From the NCBI RefSeq assembly GCF_031344075.1, contig NZ_JAVJAN010000015.1, forward strand, positions 15,792-79,791: a DNA stretch of 64,000 nt. Direction: 5' to 3'. The position numbers and the translations under genes are program-made. The notes beneath the pieces are model-generated. The model saw nothing but the letters and a program-made list of their open reading frames with translations, made no database searches and was not told the DNA's origin. Below are positions 1 through 8,151 of the stretch, piece after piece. Each line of letters starts with the position of its first letter. The stretch's first letter is position 1. Source of the DNA: Clostridium aquiflavi. GTDB lineage: Bacteria; Bacillota; Clostridia; Clostridiales; Clostridiaceae.

Positions 1-34
1 TTAACATATAATATAAAATGTGAAGGGGACTAAT

Positions 35-2050
35 ATGATAAAGTATAAAAAAACAGCACGTACATTAGCTTTAATATTATCTGTGTTTATTATAAATTCA
101 TTTATAAATTATAATGTATTTGCAAGTGAAGTAATTAAGCAGAGCAATAATGAAATAAGGCTACAAGACAACTTCTATGAAGCTGTTAATAAGGAATGGC
201 TAAAAAAATCAATACTTAAACAAGATGAAGAAGCTAAAAGTACTTTTACTGAAACAAAGGATAAGGTTAATAATGACGCAAAAAGAATATTTAATGATTT
301 ATTAATTCATGAAGATAAATATTTAAGTAATACAGACGAAAAGAAGATAATAAATTTATATAATAATTCTATTAATATTTCAGAAAGAAATAATCAAGGT
401 GCAGAACCTATAAAGAAATATACAAATAAAATAAAGGAAGCTAAAAATATAAATGAGCTTACAAAATTATTAGGCGATCCAACGATAAATATATTTAGTA
501 ATTTAATTAATTTTAGTGTTGGAAGCGATATTTATGATGAGAAAAACAATGCACTATATATTTCATCAACAAGATTAGTTTTAGGAGATTCAGATCAATA
601 TAGAAATGAAACAGATAAAACTAAAGATAATAGAGAAAATATGGAAAAATACTTAGTCAATATATTAATGTTAAGTGGATATTCTAGAGAAGAATCGATA
701 ATAAAAGTTAATAATTTATTTTATTTTGAAAATCAATTAGCACCATCTATTATAGGTGTTAATGAATTTGCAGAGTATTATAATAACCAAAAAAATAACT
801 ATAAAACTTATAAAATCAGTGATGTTAATGAACTTTCAAGTAATTTAGATTTATCATATATAATAAAAAACCTTGGATATGAAAATGTAGACAAAGTAAT
901 TTTATTTGAACCTAAATGGTTAAATAAATTAAATGAGTTATATAGTGAAGAAAATTTGCAAGTAATAAAAGATTATACTGAAGTTTGTATGATTTCTGCT
1001 GCAAGTAAATATCTAAGTGAAAATTTTAGAAATGAATATTTAGCTTTACAAAAATCATTATATGATATAGATAGTATATCATTAGAAGATGAAACTAAAG
1101 AACTTGTAAAAAAGAATTTCAATTCAGCTTTAAGTAAATTATATGTAGAAGAGGTCTTTAGTGAAGAGATAAAAAATGATGTGAAAAATATTACTGAAGA
1201 AATTATAAATACTTATTCAAATAGAATTAAAAATCTTGATTGGATGAGTGCTTCCACTAAAGATAACGCTATTAAAAAGTTAAAGAATATAAAAGTAAAT
1301 ATAGGCTATCCAGAAGAATGGACAGATTATTCAAATTTAGAAATAAAGTCATATAAAGAAGATGGATCACTTCTTGAAAATATAATAAATTTAGAGAAAT
1401 TTTCATATAAACAACCTATAAGTTCTAGAGAATCATTTAACAAAATATCACCAGAAGATGTTAATGCATATTATGATGCTGAGTCTAATGAAATTACAAT
1501 TCCAGCAGCTATATTGCAAAAACCGTTCTATGATATAAATGAAAGTAAAGAAAAAAATTTAGGTGGATTAGGAGTTATTATTGGACATGAAATTACTCAT
1601 GCTTTTGATAATAATGGATCTAAGTTTGATGAAAATGGAAAAATAAAAAATTGGTGGAATGATGAAGATTATAAAAAATATGAAGATAAAATTAAAAGAA
1701 TAGAAGAGGTTTATGGAAATATAGAAGCATTACCTGGGATAAAAGTGAATGGGGAAATTACTTTAGGTGAAAATATTGCGGATATTGGATCTATGACTTG
1801 TATGTTAGATATTTTAGATAAAATACCTAATGTAAATTATGATGAGTTTTTTAGAAATTTTGCTAGAGTATGGAGAGATGTAACTACTGAAGAATATAAA
1901 GTATTATTATTAAAAATAGACAGCCATTCACCTAGTGATATTAGAGTAAATACAGTATTACAACAATTTGAAAAATTCTATGAAATTTATAATGTAACTG
2001 AAAATGATGATATGTATATAAAAGTAAAAGATAGATTATCTATTTGGTAG
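35..2050 (+). CDS. Secreted M13-family zinc metallopeptidase (PepO/neprilysin-like)
   Basis: The protein has 671 residues, typical of M13 peptidases, which cut oligopeptides outside the membrane. Zinc motif HEITH is at about residues 518-522 and the third ligand motif GENIAD at 578-583, so the catalytic set is complete. A basic start and a hydrophobic stretch ending FASEV (about residues 6-31) look like a signal peptide, so it is probably exported. I start at ATG 35 because AGGGG at 24-28 is well spaced for it; the GTG at 20 lacks a ribosome site. The gene stands alone and ends before a hairpin shared with the convergent operon. Family call is firm, substrate unknown. Confidence 0.9.
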   Translation: MIKYKKTARTLALILSVFIINSFINYNVFASEVIKQSNNEIRLQDNFYEAVNKEWLKKSILKQDEEAKSTFTETKDKVNNDAKRIFNDLLIHEDKYLSNTDEKKIINLYNNSINISERNNQGAEPIKKYTNKIKEAKNINELTKLLGDPTINIFSNLINFSVGSDIYDEKNNALYISSTRLVLGDSDQYRNETDKTKDNRENMEKYLVNILMLSGYSREESIIKVNNLFYFENQLAPSIIGVNEFAEYYNNQKNNYKTYKISDVNELSSNLDLSYIIKNLGYENVDKVILFEPKWLNKLNELYSEENLQVIKDYTEVCMISAASKYLSENFRNEYLALQKSLYDIDSISLEDETKELVKKNFNSALSKLYVEEVFSEEIKNDVKNITEEIINTYSNRIKNLDWMSASTKDNAIKKLKNIKVNIGYPEEWTDYSNLEIKSYKEDGSLLENIINLEKFSYKQPISSRESFNKISPEDVNAYYDAESNEITIPAAILQKPFYDINESKEKNLGGLGVIIGHEITHAFDNNGSKFDENGKIKNWWNDEDYKKYEDKIKRIEEVYGNIEALPGIKVNGEITLGENIADIGSMTCMLDILDKIPNVNYDEFFRNFARVWRDVTTEEYKVLLLKIDSHSPSDIRVNTVLQQFEKFYEIYNVTENDDMYIKVKDRLSIW

Positions 2051-2164
2051 AATAGAATTTTAGTAGGTTAAGTTTAATTACTATGATAAGTTTTACTTAT
2101 AGATATACTAGAGAAGTGAGAGTATAGATAATTCTGTGTAAATACAAAATTATCTAATGTCTAG

Positions 2165-2208
2165 AGAGGTTAATGATTAGAATATAAATTTTAGTCATTA
2201 ACCTCTAT
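2165..2208. terminator. Hairpin between convergent genes
   Basis: GAGGTTAATGA pairs with TCATTAACCTC across a loop of about 20 nt. The right arm lies inside the last codons of the minus-strand DUF4130 gene. The T-tract is poor, so termination is inferred from the convergent position. Confidence 0.5.
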
Positions 2209-2931
2209 TATGTGCTTCCAATATCTTTTTGGCATCATTCTACTTTGTAATTTTAGATTTTTTCTTTCAACTATAGCTGTAGATTTGAAATATGTGCTCC
2301 AAAGTGTACCGTAGTTATCAGAATGTGTTTTCAATTTTTCATAATCTCTTAAATCAAGAGGAATTATTTCATAATTTATTTTATTATAAATTATTGCTTT
2401 TTCCCTATTCAAATCATGAATTATAAAGTATTCATTTTTAAATCTTTTCTTAAAATGGTCAGCTATAAGTTCTAATATATCATTATCAGGTTCAATAGAA
2501 GAATAGAAAAATTTATTATTTATAAGGTTGAATCTAATAAATCCTTTAAATCTATGACTTTCATAAGTTACTTTTTTATTAATGGTATCTATAAGCCTAA
2601 TTTCATCAATATTTAAAAAAGAATGAACATCCTTGTTTAATTTAAAAGCAATTTTTAAATATTTAAGTAAGAGCATTTCTTTATTTTCGTAATTGCTTAA
2701 ATATACAATATAGATTTTTTTTAGAGCTAATTTGTCTATTTTATAAATTATAGTATTTTGAACTTTCTCAGCAATATGAGAATTAGTATTTATATTAATA
2801 ATTTCGCTTCCAAGCAAGGGTATATTATTTTTTTTACTACATATAAATAAATTTGTCTGATCATAATTAAAACTTTTATATAAAGCATTTAAAAGCCCAA
2901 AGAAAGTATCATCATATATTAGTATTTTCAT
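2191..2931 (-). CDS. DUF4130 / TIGR03915-type probable DNA metabolism protein
   Basis: This 246-residue protein matches the family always found beside the radical SAM protein encoded immediately upstream (2-bp gap, same strand). It starts with a YDDTFFGLLNALYKSF stretch and ends with an RMMPKRYWKHI segment, both typical of the family as I recognise it. The pair is generally predicted to act in DNA repair or modification, and the shared promoter carries a LexA-like box, which agrees. Biochemical activity is unknown. I see no truncation. Confidence 0.8.
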   Translation of the reverse strand: MKILIYDDTFFGLLNALYKSFNYDQTNLFICSKKNNIPLLGSEIININTNSHIAEKVQNTIIYKIDKLALKKIYIVYLSNYENKEMLLLKYLKIAFKLNKDVHSFLNIDEIRLIDTINKKVTYESHRFKGFIRFNLINNKFFYSSIEPDNDILELIADHFKKRFKNEYFIIHDLNREKAIIYNKINYEIIPLDLRDYEKLKTHSDNYGTLWSTYFKSTAIVERKNLKLQSRMMPKRYWKHIIEVND

Positions 2932-2933
2932 AA

Positions 2934-4259
2934 TTAAAAATCTCCATTTATAGAAGTTATTTTATCACTTAAGGTCTTAGTGTTCATTTCAAAAGAATCA
3001 AAAAATGATATTTGATTAATATTTATTTTGGAAGATGGTTTATAGGAATCTTCTAATAATTTATTTTTTATTATTAAATCATCAAAAGAAATATTTCCAT
3101 AATATTTACCGTCACAAGTTATAAAATATTTAGATCTTTTTAAAATAACTCTTAATTTCTTCAAGTCTTCAAAAGTTAATCTATGAACTCTTCTGATCTT
3201 TAATATTTTTTTAGCAGAAGTAACACCAATACCAGGAATTCTTAATAATTTTTCATATGATGCAGTATTTATTTCTACAGGAAAATCATTTAAATTAGAT
3301 AAAGCCCAAGAAGTTTTAGGATCAAAATTTAAATCAAAATTATCTGTACTATTTTTTAATAATTCATTTGCCCTAAATCCATAAAACCTAATTAACCAAT
3401 CAGCTTGATAAAGTCTATGCTCTCTAAGAACAGGAGGATGACTTATCACAGGTAGAAGGGGATTATCTTTTACAACAGGAACATATGCAGAATAATAAAC
3501 TCTTTTCAAATTATAGTTATCATATAATGCTTGCGATAAATTTAATATTTTAGCATCGCTTTCAGGGGTAGCACCAACAATTAATTGAGTGCTTTGCCCA
3601 CCAGGAACAAATAAAGGTGTACTTTTTATGTTTTTTTTCATTTCTTTATAATTAATTATAGAATTTTTTATAGTATTCATAGGTTTTAATATACTATCTT
3701 TATTTTTTTGAGGAGCTAATAATTTTAAACTATCATTTGAAGGTAATTCTATATTTACACTCATTCTATCAGCATATTTTCCAGCTTCATTTATTAATTT
3801 TTGATCAGCGCCAGGAATCGCTTTCAAATGAATATATCCATTAAACTTCTCTTCTAGTCTTAATTTTTTCACAGTTTTAAGTAAAAGTTCCATAGTATAA
3901 TTAGGATTTTTTATAATAGCAGAACTTAAGAATAACCCCTCTATATAATTACGCTTATAAAAATTAATAGTAAGGTTACATACTTCTTCAGGAGTAAAAC
4001 TAACTCTTAAAAAATCTTTAGATGAACCATTTATGCAATATTTACAATCAAAAACACAATCATTTGAAAATAATATTTTAAGCAATGAGATACAACGTCC
4101 ATCTGAAGTAAAACTGTGACATATTCCACTACTAGAAGCATCTCCAAGTCCATTGTTTTTATTTTTTCTTTTAGAACCTGATGATGAGCAAGAGACATCA
4201 TATTTTGCTGCTCCAGAAAGAATTTTTAGCTTTTCCATTAATTCCATTTGTGTACACAT
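2934..4259 (-). CDS. Putative DNA modification/repair radical SAM protein (TIGR03916-type)
   Basis: The 441-residue protein has radical SAM cluster ligands C68, C72 and C75 in CX3CX2C spacing (NDCVFDCKYC), a central SAM barrel, and a C-terminal helix-hairpin-helix (LLRIPGIGVTSAKKIL), a DNA-binding element. It forms an operon with the DUF4130 gene 2 bp downstream. The annotated ATG directly abuts AAGG, so the ATG at 4247 (giving MELMEKLKIL, the usual family start) is a plausible real start. A sigma-A promoter whose spacer is occupied by a LexA-like palindrome lies about 40 bp upstream, suggesting SOS control. The substrate is unknown. Confidence 0.87.
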   Translation of the reverse strand: MCTQMELMEKLKILSGAAKYDVSCSSSGSKRKNKNNGLGDASSSGICHSFTSDGRCISLLKILFSNDCVFDCKYCINGSSKDFLRVSFTPEEVCNLTINFYKRNYIEGLFLSSAIIKNPNYTMELLLKTVKKLRLEEKFNGYIHLKAIPGADQKLINEAGKYADRMSVNIELPSNDSLKLLAPQKNKDSILKPMNTIKNSIINYKEMKKNIKSTPLFVPGGQSTQLIVGATPESDAKILNLSQALYDNYNLKRVYYSAYVPVVKDNPLLPVISHPPVLREHRLYQADWLIRFYGFRANELLKNSTDNFDLNFDPKTSWALSNLNDFPVEINTASYEKLLRIPGIGVTSAKKILKIRRVHRLTFEDLKKLRVILKRSKYFITCDGKYYGNISFDDLIIKNKLLEDSYKPSSKININQISFFDSFEMNTKTLSDKITSINGDF

Positions 4260-4295
4260 CCTTATATATTAATCTAAACATATATCCTTAATAAT

Positions 4296-4324
4296 ATTAT
4301 ACACAAACATATGTTCCCATACAA
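4296..4324 (-). promoter_or_regulatory. LexA-boxed sigma-A promoter of the radical SAM/DUF4130 operon
   Basis: On the minus strand TTGTAT (4324-4319), a 17-bp spacer and TATAAT (4301-4296) form a good promoter. The spacer contains GAACATATGTTT (4316-4305), one base off the GAAC-N4-GTTC LexA/DinR palindrome. A bound repressor would block RNA polymerase. The rest of 4260-4575 is AT-rich with no other feature seen. Confidence 0.7.
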
Positions 4325-4575
4325 GGGTTTTGAATTAGTGTATTTTAGGAAAAAAATGTGTGTTTTGTACTATTATATAAATAAATATATAACTTTATTT
4401 TTAGAATAAAATCTTAAATAAATTCATACCATAAAAGAAACTAAATTTTAATTATGTATATTAAAAAATCCATGTATTTGAAATATAAAAATTATATTTT
4501 AAAATTAAGAAGGAAAGAAATATTTAATTAGAGAAAATAAATAATATTAAGAATTTTATAGATAGGAGAATTTAT

Positions 4576-5205
4576 ATGGATAGTCTTATATTTGATTTAG
4601 ACGGAACTTTATGGGATGCTACAGAAGCATTTTATATATGCTGGAATGAAGTTTTTTCAAAATACGATGAAACTAAGAAAGGAATGTCTCTTGAAGAAAT
4701 TCAAAGTGTGATGGGAATGACAATGGATGATATATTAGAAAAGTTTTTCCCACAGTTAAGTGAAAAATCGAGAAAAGATGTAATAGATGAATGCACTAAA
4801 ATTGAATTAAAGTATTTATTAAAAAATGGGGGTAAATTATATCCAGAGTTGCAAGATACAATAAAAGAATTATATAAAAAATATAAATTATTTATAGTTA
4901 GCAATTGTGTGGATGGCTACATACAATGTTTTTTAGAGGCGCATAATTTAAAAAAATATTTTCTGGATTTTGAAGATCCAAGTAGAACAGGATTAGAAAA
5001 AGCTGAAAATATAAAAATAGTAATGCAAAGAAATAAATTAAATAATCCAGCATATGTAGGGGATACTAAATGGGATGCAATAGCAAGTGAGAAAGCAGGA
5101 GTGCCATTTATATATGCTAGCTATGGATTTGGTGATTTAGATAAATATGATTATAAGATAAATAATTTAAAAGAGTTATTAAATATTAATAATATAAAAT
5201 GTTAG
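4576..5205 (+). CDS. HAD-family hydrolase (phosphoglycolate phosphatase-like)
   Basis: The 209-residue protein has HAD motif I FDLDGT (nucleophile D7, D9), motif II VSNCVDGY, and motif IV GDTKWD, with the alpha-helical cap after motif I that marks subfamily I. It should dephosphorylate a small phosphorylated metabolite in the cytoplasm; the substrate cannot be told. AGGAG sits 8 nt before the ATG. Monocistronic by position, followed by an AT-rich region and a small convergent gene. Confidence 0.85.
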   Translation: MDSLIFDLDGTLWDATEAFYICWNEVFSKYDETKKGMSLEEIQSVMGMTMDDILEKFFPQLSEKSRKDVIDECTKIELKYLLKNGGKLYPELQDTIKELYKKYKLFIVSNCVDGYIQCFLEAHNLKKYFLDFEDPSRTGLEKAENIKIVMQRNKLNNPAYVGDTKWDAIASEKAGVPFIYASYGFGDLDKYDYKINNLKELLNINNIKC

Positions 5206-5359
5206 TAAGATATTACAAGGGCTATATTTTAGGTTACAGTGATATATTTAATAGATAAAGTGCATCATAATTGGATTATATTCATTTTTAGTATTCCTAA
5301 GTTTAATAATTCAGTCTAATTTACTTATATATATCAATGATTTTTTTTACATTGCAAAA

Positions 5360-5400
5360 AAAGATATAAAATTAATCGATTTCATTAATTTTATATCTTT
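5360..5400. terminator. Perfect 17-bp stem terminator
   Basis: AAAGATATAAAATTAAT (5360-5376) and its exact complement (5384-5400) enclose a 7-nt loop. A T-rich run follows on the minus strand, so it mainly ends the small gene at 5429-5545; it also faces the HAD gene. Confidence 0.75.
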
Positions 5401-5428
5401 CTTAAATTGAAGATATTTATAGTAAAAC

Positions 5429-5545
5429 TTATCTACTTTTTCTTTTAGCAGAGAATTTCTTATATAGTTTATAGATTAGTGCAACGGCAACTGAATATAC
5501 CAATATAATACCGACTGTAAGTAACATTGATTTCATACGATCCAT
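5429..5545 (-). CDS. 38-residue single-span membrane peptide
   Basis: This short reading frame encodes MDRMKSMLLTVGIILVYSVA followed by more hydrophobic residues and a strongly basic C-terminus ending KKFSAKRKSR. One transmembrane helix covers about residues 7-26, with the positive tail probably cytoplasmic. AGAGGTG lies 7-8 nt before the ATG and a perfect terminator follows about 30 bp after the stop, so it is a complete transcription unit. I do not recognise a family. Small membrane peptides of this build are often regulators of membrane complexes or type I toxins, but no antisense RNA is evident, so no function is assigned. Confidence 0.6.
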   Translation of the reverse strand: MDRMKSMLLTVGIILVYSVAVALIYKLYKKFSAKRKSR

Positions 5546-5771
5546 AATTAACACCTCTTTTTGAAATATTTACTATATAAATTATTTTAACATAATAATT
5601 AAATGAAAAGAAGATAAAATATAAACACTACTTTAAAGTATGTGTAGTATTTAAGGTAAATAAGAGTAATCAGATAAGAATATTGACCAATTAAAAGAAA
5701 GATATTATTATGTAATAAAGAGTTAAAGTAAGTAGAAAATATAATGTTTAATATAGAGTAGGAGGAAAAAA

Positions 5772-7106
5772 ATGAGAGTAGTAATTGTTGGTGGAATAGC
5801 AGCAGGTACAAGTGCAGCTGCAAAATTAAGAAGAGTAAATCCTGAAGCTGAAATAGTAATCTATGAGAAATCAGATATAGTATCATTTGGTGCTTGTGGA
5901 TTACCTTACTTCGTAGGAAATTTTTTTGAAGACTCACAAAATATGATTGCAAGAACTCCTGAAGAATTTATAAAAAGTGGAGTAGATGTTAAAACTAATC
6001 ATGAAGTTGTTAATATAGATTTTAAAAATAAATTGGTTACAGTAAAGAATCTGAAGGCGGGTTCTCAATTTAATGATAAATATGACAAATTAATGATAGC
6101 GACAGGTGCAAGGAGTATAATACCTCCAATTAAAAATGTTAATTTAAAAAATGTGTACACATTAAAAAGTATGGATGATGGAAAGATTTTAAAAAGACTT
6201 TTAATGGAGAAAAATAATAAGAGTATAGCAATAGTAGGTGCAGGATTTATTGGATTAGAAGCAGTAGAAGCAGCTAAAAGCAATGGGAAAGAAGTTTCAG
6301 TATTTCAATTGGAGGATCGAATATTAAAGGATGTTTTTGATAAAGAAATTACTGAAGTATTAGAACAGGAATTAAGAGATAAAGGTGTAAATTTATATTT
6401 ACAAGAAACTGTTACTGAATTTATAGGAAATGATAAAGTCAGTAAGATACGTACTAATAAAAGAGAAATAAATGCTGATATAGTAATTATAGCTACTGGA
6501 GTTAAACCTAATACAGAATTTATTAAAGATAGTGGAATAGAGATGTTATCTAATGGCGCAATTATTGTAGATGAATATGGCAAAACATCAATTGAAGATG
6601 TTTATTCAGCTGGAGATTGTGCAACAATAAATCAAATAGTTACAAATGAAAAAAGTTATGTACCTCTTGCTACAGGTGCCAATAAACTTGGACGTATTGT
6701 TGGAGAAAATCTAGGGGGAACTAATTTACCATTTCAAGGTTCATTATCATCTAGTTGCATAAAAGTTTTAGATATTGAAGCTGGAAGAACTGGTATTACA
6801 GAAGAAAAGGCTAAACAAATGGGATTAGATTATAAGACTAAATTTATAACAGATATGAATCAAACTAACTATTATCCAGGTCAAAATAAGATCTATGTTA
6901 AGTTGATTTATGAAGCTAAAAGTAAAAGAATATTAGGAGGACAGGTTGCAGGATATAAAGATGCTGTACAGAGAGTTAATGTTATTGCTGCATGCATATT
7001 TGGAAAATTAACAACTAAAGAACTTGGAATGCTAGATTTATGTTATTCACCACCATTTTCAAGAACTTGGGATGTATTAAATGTAGCAGGAAATATATGC
7101 AAGTAA
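5772..7106 (+). CDS. FAD-dependent pyridine nucleotide-disulfide oxidoreductase (CoA-disulfide reductase / NADH oxidase type)
   Basis: The 444-residue protein opens with an FAD-binding GGIAAGTSAA motif, has a single redox cysteine C42 in SFGACGLPY, a second dinucleotide fold GAGFIGLEA near residue 155 for NAD(P)H, and the FAD motif YSAGDCA, followed by the dimerisation domain. The lone cysteine is typical of CoA-disulfide reductases and water-forming NADH oxidases rather than CXXXXC reductases. It should reduce disulfides or O2 in the cytosol, protecting an anaerobe. GGAGG precedes the ATG. Monocistronic, with its own terminator. Exact substrate is not resolvable. Confidence 0.85.
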   Translation: MRVVIVGGIAAGTSAAAKLRRVNPEAEIVIYEKSDIVSFGACGLPYFVGNFFEDSQNMIARTPEEFIKSGVDVKTNHEVVNIDFKNKLVTVKNLKAGSQFNDKYDKLMIATGARSIIPPIKNVNLKNVYTLKSMDDGKILKRLLMEKNNKSIAIVGAGFIGLEAVEAAKSNGKEVSVFQLEDRILKDVFDKEITEVLEQELRDKGVNLYLQETVTEFIGNDKVSKIRTNKREINADIVIIATGVKPNTEFIKDSGIEMLSNGAIIVDEYGKTSIEDVYSAGDCATINQIVTNEKSYVPLATGANKLGRIVGENLGGTNLPFQGSLSSSCIKVLDIEAGRTGITEEKAKQMGLDYKTKFITDMNQTNYYPGQNKIYVKLIYEAKSKRILGGQVAGYKDAVQRVNVIAACIFGKLTTKELGMLDLCYSPPFSRTWDVLNVAGNICK

Positions 7107-7132
7107 AATAAAGTGATAAGTTTAAAGTTTAG

Positions 7133-7168
7133 GGATATTAACTAATGAATCTAGTTAATATCCTTTTT
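7133..7168 (+). terminator. Terminator of the flavin oxidoreductase gene
   Basis: GGATATTAACTA / TAGTTAATATCC (12-bp perfect stem, 7-nt loop) followed by five T. Confidence 0.85.
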
Positions 7169-7302
7169 ATGTAGAGAAAATTATATAAAAGATTAAAATT
7201 AGAAAATAATAAAGATATTATATATTAACAAAGAAAAACATAATAAATCATCATCAGAAAACGTTTTATTTTAAATATAAATTAAAAATAGGACAAAATT
7301 AA

Positions 7303-7362
7303 TGAAAATCATTTTCAAGTTTGGATAAAAGTGTTATAATATCATCATGATAATAATTATCA
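7303..7362 (+). promoter_or_regulatory. Fur-controlled feoA promoter with two Fur boxes
   Basis: Box 1, TGAAAATCATTTTCA (7303-7317), matches the 7-1-7 Fur palindrome at 12 of 14 positions and covers the -35. TATAAT is at 7335-7340. Box 2, TGATAATAATTATCA (7348-7362), is a perfect 14 of 14 match just downstream, around the start of transcription. Two boxes flanking the -10 should give tight iron repression of the feo operon. The rest of 7169-7302 holds nothing I can name. Confidence 0.85.
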
Positions 7363-7439
7363 ACAGAAAAGATTATTCATTTTCATAAAAGGTGTACTAT
7401 ATATATTTGTATAAGTACATAATATGAGGAGGAGAAAAT

Positions 7440-7649
7440 ATGCCATTAATATTAGCAAATACAGGACAAAGTATGCCAATTAAAAAAATTAGAGGTAATG
7501 ATGAGACTAAAAAGTTCCTATCAAGTTTAGGATTTATTGCAGGAGAAACTGTAAGCATTATTTCTGAAATTGCAGGAAGTTTAATAATAAAAGTAAAGGG
7601 AAGTAGAATAGCATTAGATAAAGCTATGGCTAGTAGAATAATAGTTTAA
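7440..7649 (+). CDS. feoA: Ferrous iron transport protein A (first copy)
   Basis: A 69-residue SH3-like FeoA domain protein (IRGNDETKKFLSSLGFIAGETVSIISEIAGSLIIKVKG). FeoA is a small cytoplasmic partner of the FeoB iron(II) permease. It is the first gene of the operon, with GGAGGAG ahead of the ATG, and is followed 13 bp later by a second, divergent FeoA. Tandem FeoA genes are common in clostridia. A Fur-boxed promoter lies upstream. Confidence 0.92.
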   Translation: MPLILANTGQSMPIKKIRGNDETKKFLSSLGFIAGETVSIISEIAGSLIIKVKGSRIALDKAMASRIIV

Positions 7650-7662
7650 GGAGGAATTATTA

Positions 7663-7884
7663 ATGAATACATTAAAAGATATTAAATGTGGACAAACAGT
7701 TAATGTTCTTAAGATACAAGGAGTAGGTCCTATTAAAAGGCGTATTATGGATATGGGAATAACTAAGGGCTGCGAGATATTTGTACGTAAAGTAGCACCA
7801 CTTGGAGATCCAATTGAAATAAAAGTTAGAAATTATGAATTATCACTTCGTAAAGCTGATGCAGAAATGATAATTGTTGGGTAA
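7663..7884 (+). CDS. feoA: Ferrous iron transport protein A (second copy)
   Basis: A 73-residue FeoA-family protein with the conserved stretch IKRRIMDMGITKGCEIFVRKVAPLGDP. It shares the fold but little sequence with the preceding copy, so the two probably have distinct contacts with FeoB. GGAGG precedes it. A 267-bp gap holding a long repeat element and a terminator-like hairpin separates it from feoB. Confidence 0.92.
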   Translation: MNTLKDIKCGQTVNVLKIQGVGPIKRRIMDMGITKGCEIFVRKVAPLGDPIEIKVRNYELSLRKADAEMIIVG

Positions 7885-7900
7885 GTATTAAATTAATGTA

Positions 7901-8096
7901 TTTTTTTATTCTTTAGAAAATTGTATTCTTGGAAAGATTGTGGATAACTGAAAGATAAATTTAGCTAAAGGTTAACAAATGAACCATGAAGAATAAAAAA
8001 GATAATTGTAGTCACCTGCCATATTTTTCTCACATACGTTCAAAAAGGCAGATGCGTAAAAAATCGATACAGATCTAAAGTCGCTTTAGCGATTTT
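7901..8096 (+). repeat. Repeat family A, long form (copy 1)
   Basis: Starts with a T-run and ATTCTTTAG, carries a DnaA-box 9-mer TGTGGATAA (7939-7947), an inverted copy of the left end (GAATAAAAAA, about 7991-8000), then a roughly 95-nt GC-richer tail ending AAAATCG...CGATTTT. It aligns end to end, with many substitutions, to the element at 63814-64000. It interrupts the feoA-feoB gap. Confidence 0.75.
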
Positions 8097-8102
8097 GTTT
8101 TA
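8060..8102 (+). terminator. Terminator-like right end of repeat A
   Basis: AAAATCG (8060-8066) pairs with CGATTTT (8090-8096), with an inner TCGC-TTTA-GCGA option, then GTTTTAT. It would reduce read-through from feoA into feoB; feoB has its own Fur box just after it. Confidence 0.55.
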
Positions 8103-8113
8103 TAATCATTTAA

Positions 8114-8128
8114 TGATAATGATAATCT
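8114..8128 (+). promoter_or_regulatory. Fur box upstream of feoB
   Basis: TGATAATGATAATCT matches the 7-1-7 Fur palindrome at 12 of 14 positions and also reads as GATAAT repeats. It lies 24 bp before the feoB ATG, implying a separate iron-regulated promoter downstream of the inserted repeat. Confidence 0.7.
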
Positions 8129-8151
8129 ATATAAATTAAGGGGGAAGACAA

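Noticed and set aside
5599..5952. 117-codon minus-strand frame over the start of the flavin oxidoreductase gene
   Set aside because: Low-complexity Leu/Phe/His/Gln composition of an antisense shadow; it overlaps the well-supported plus-strand gene and its ribosome site.
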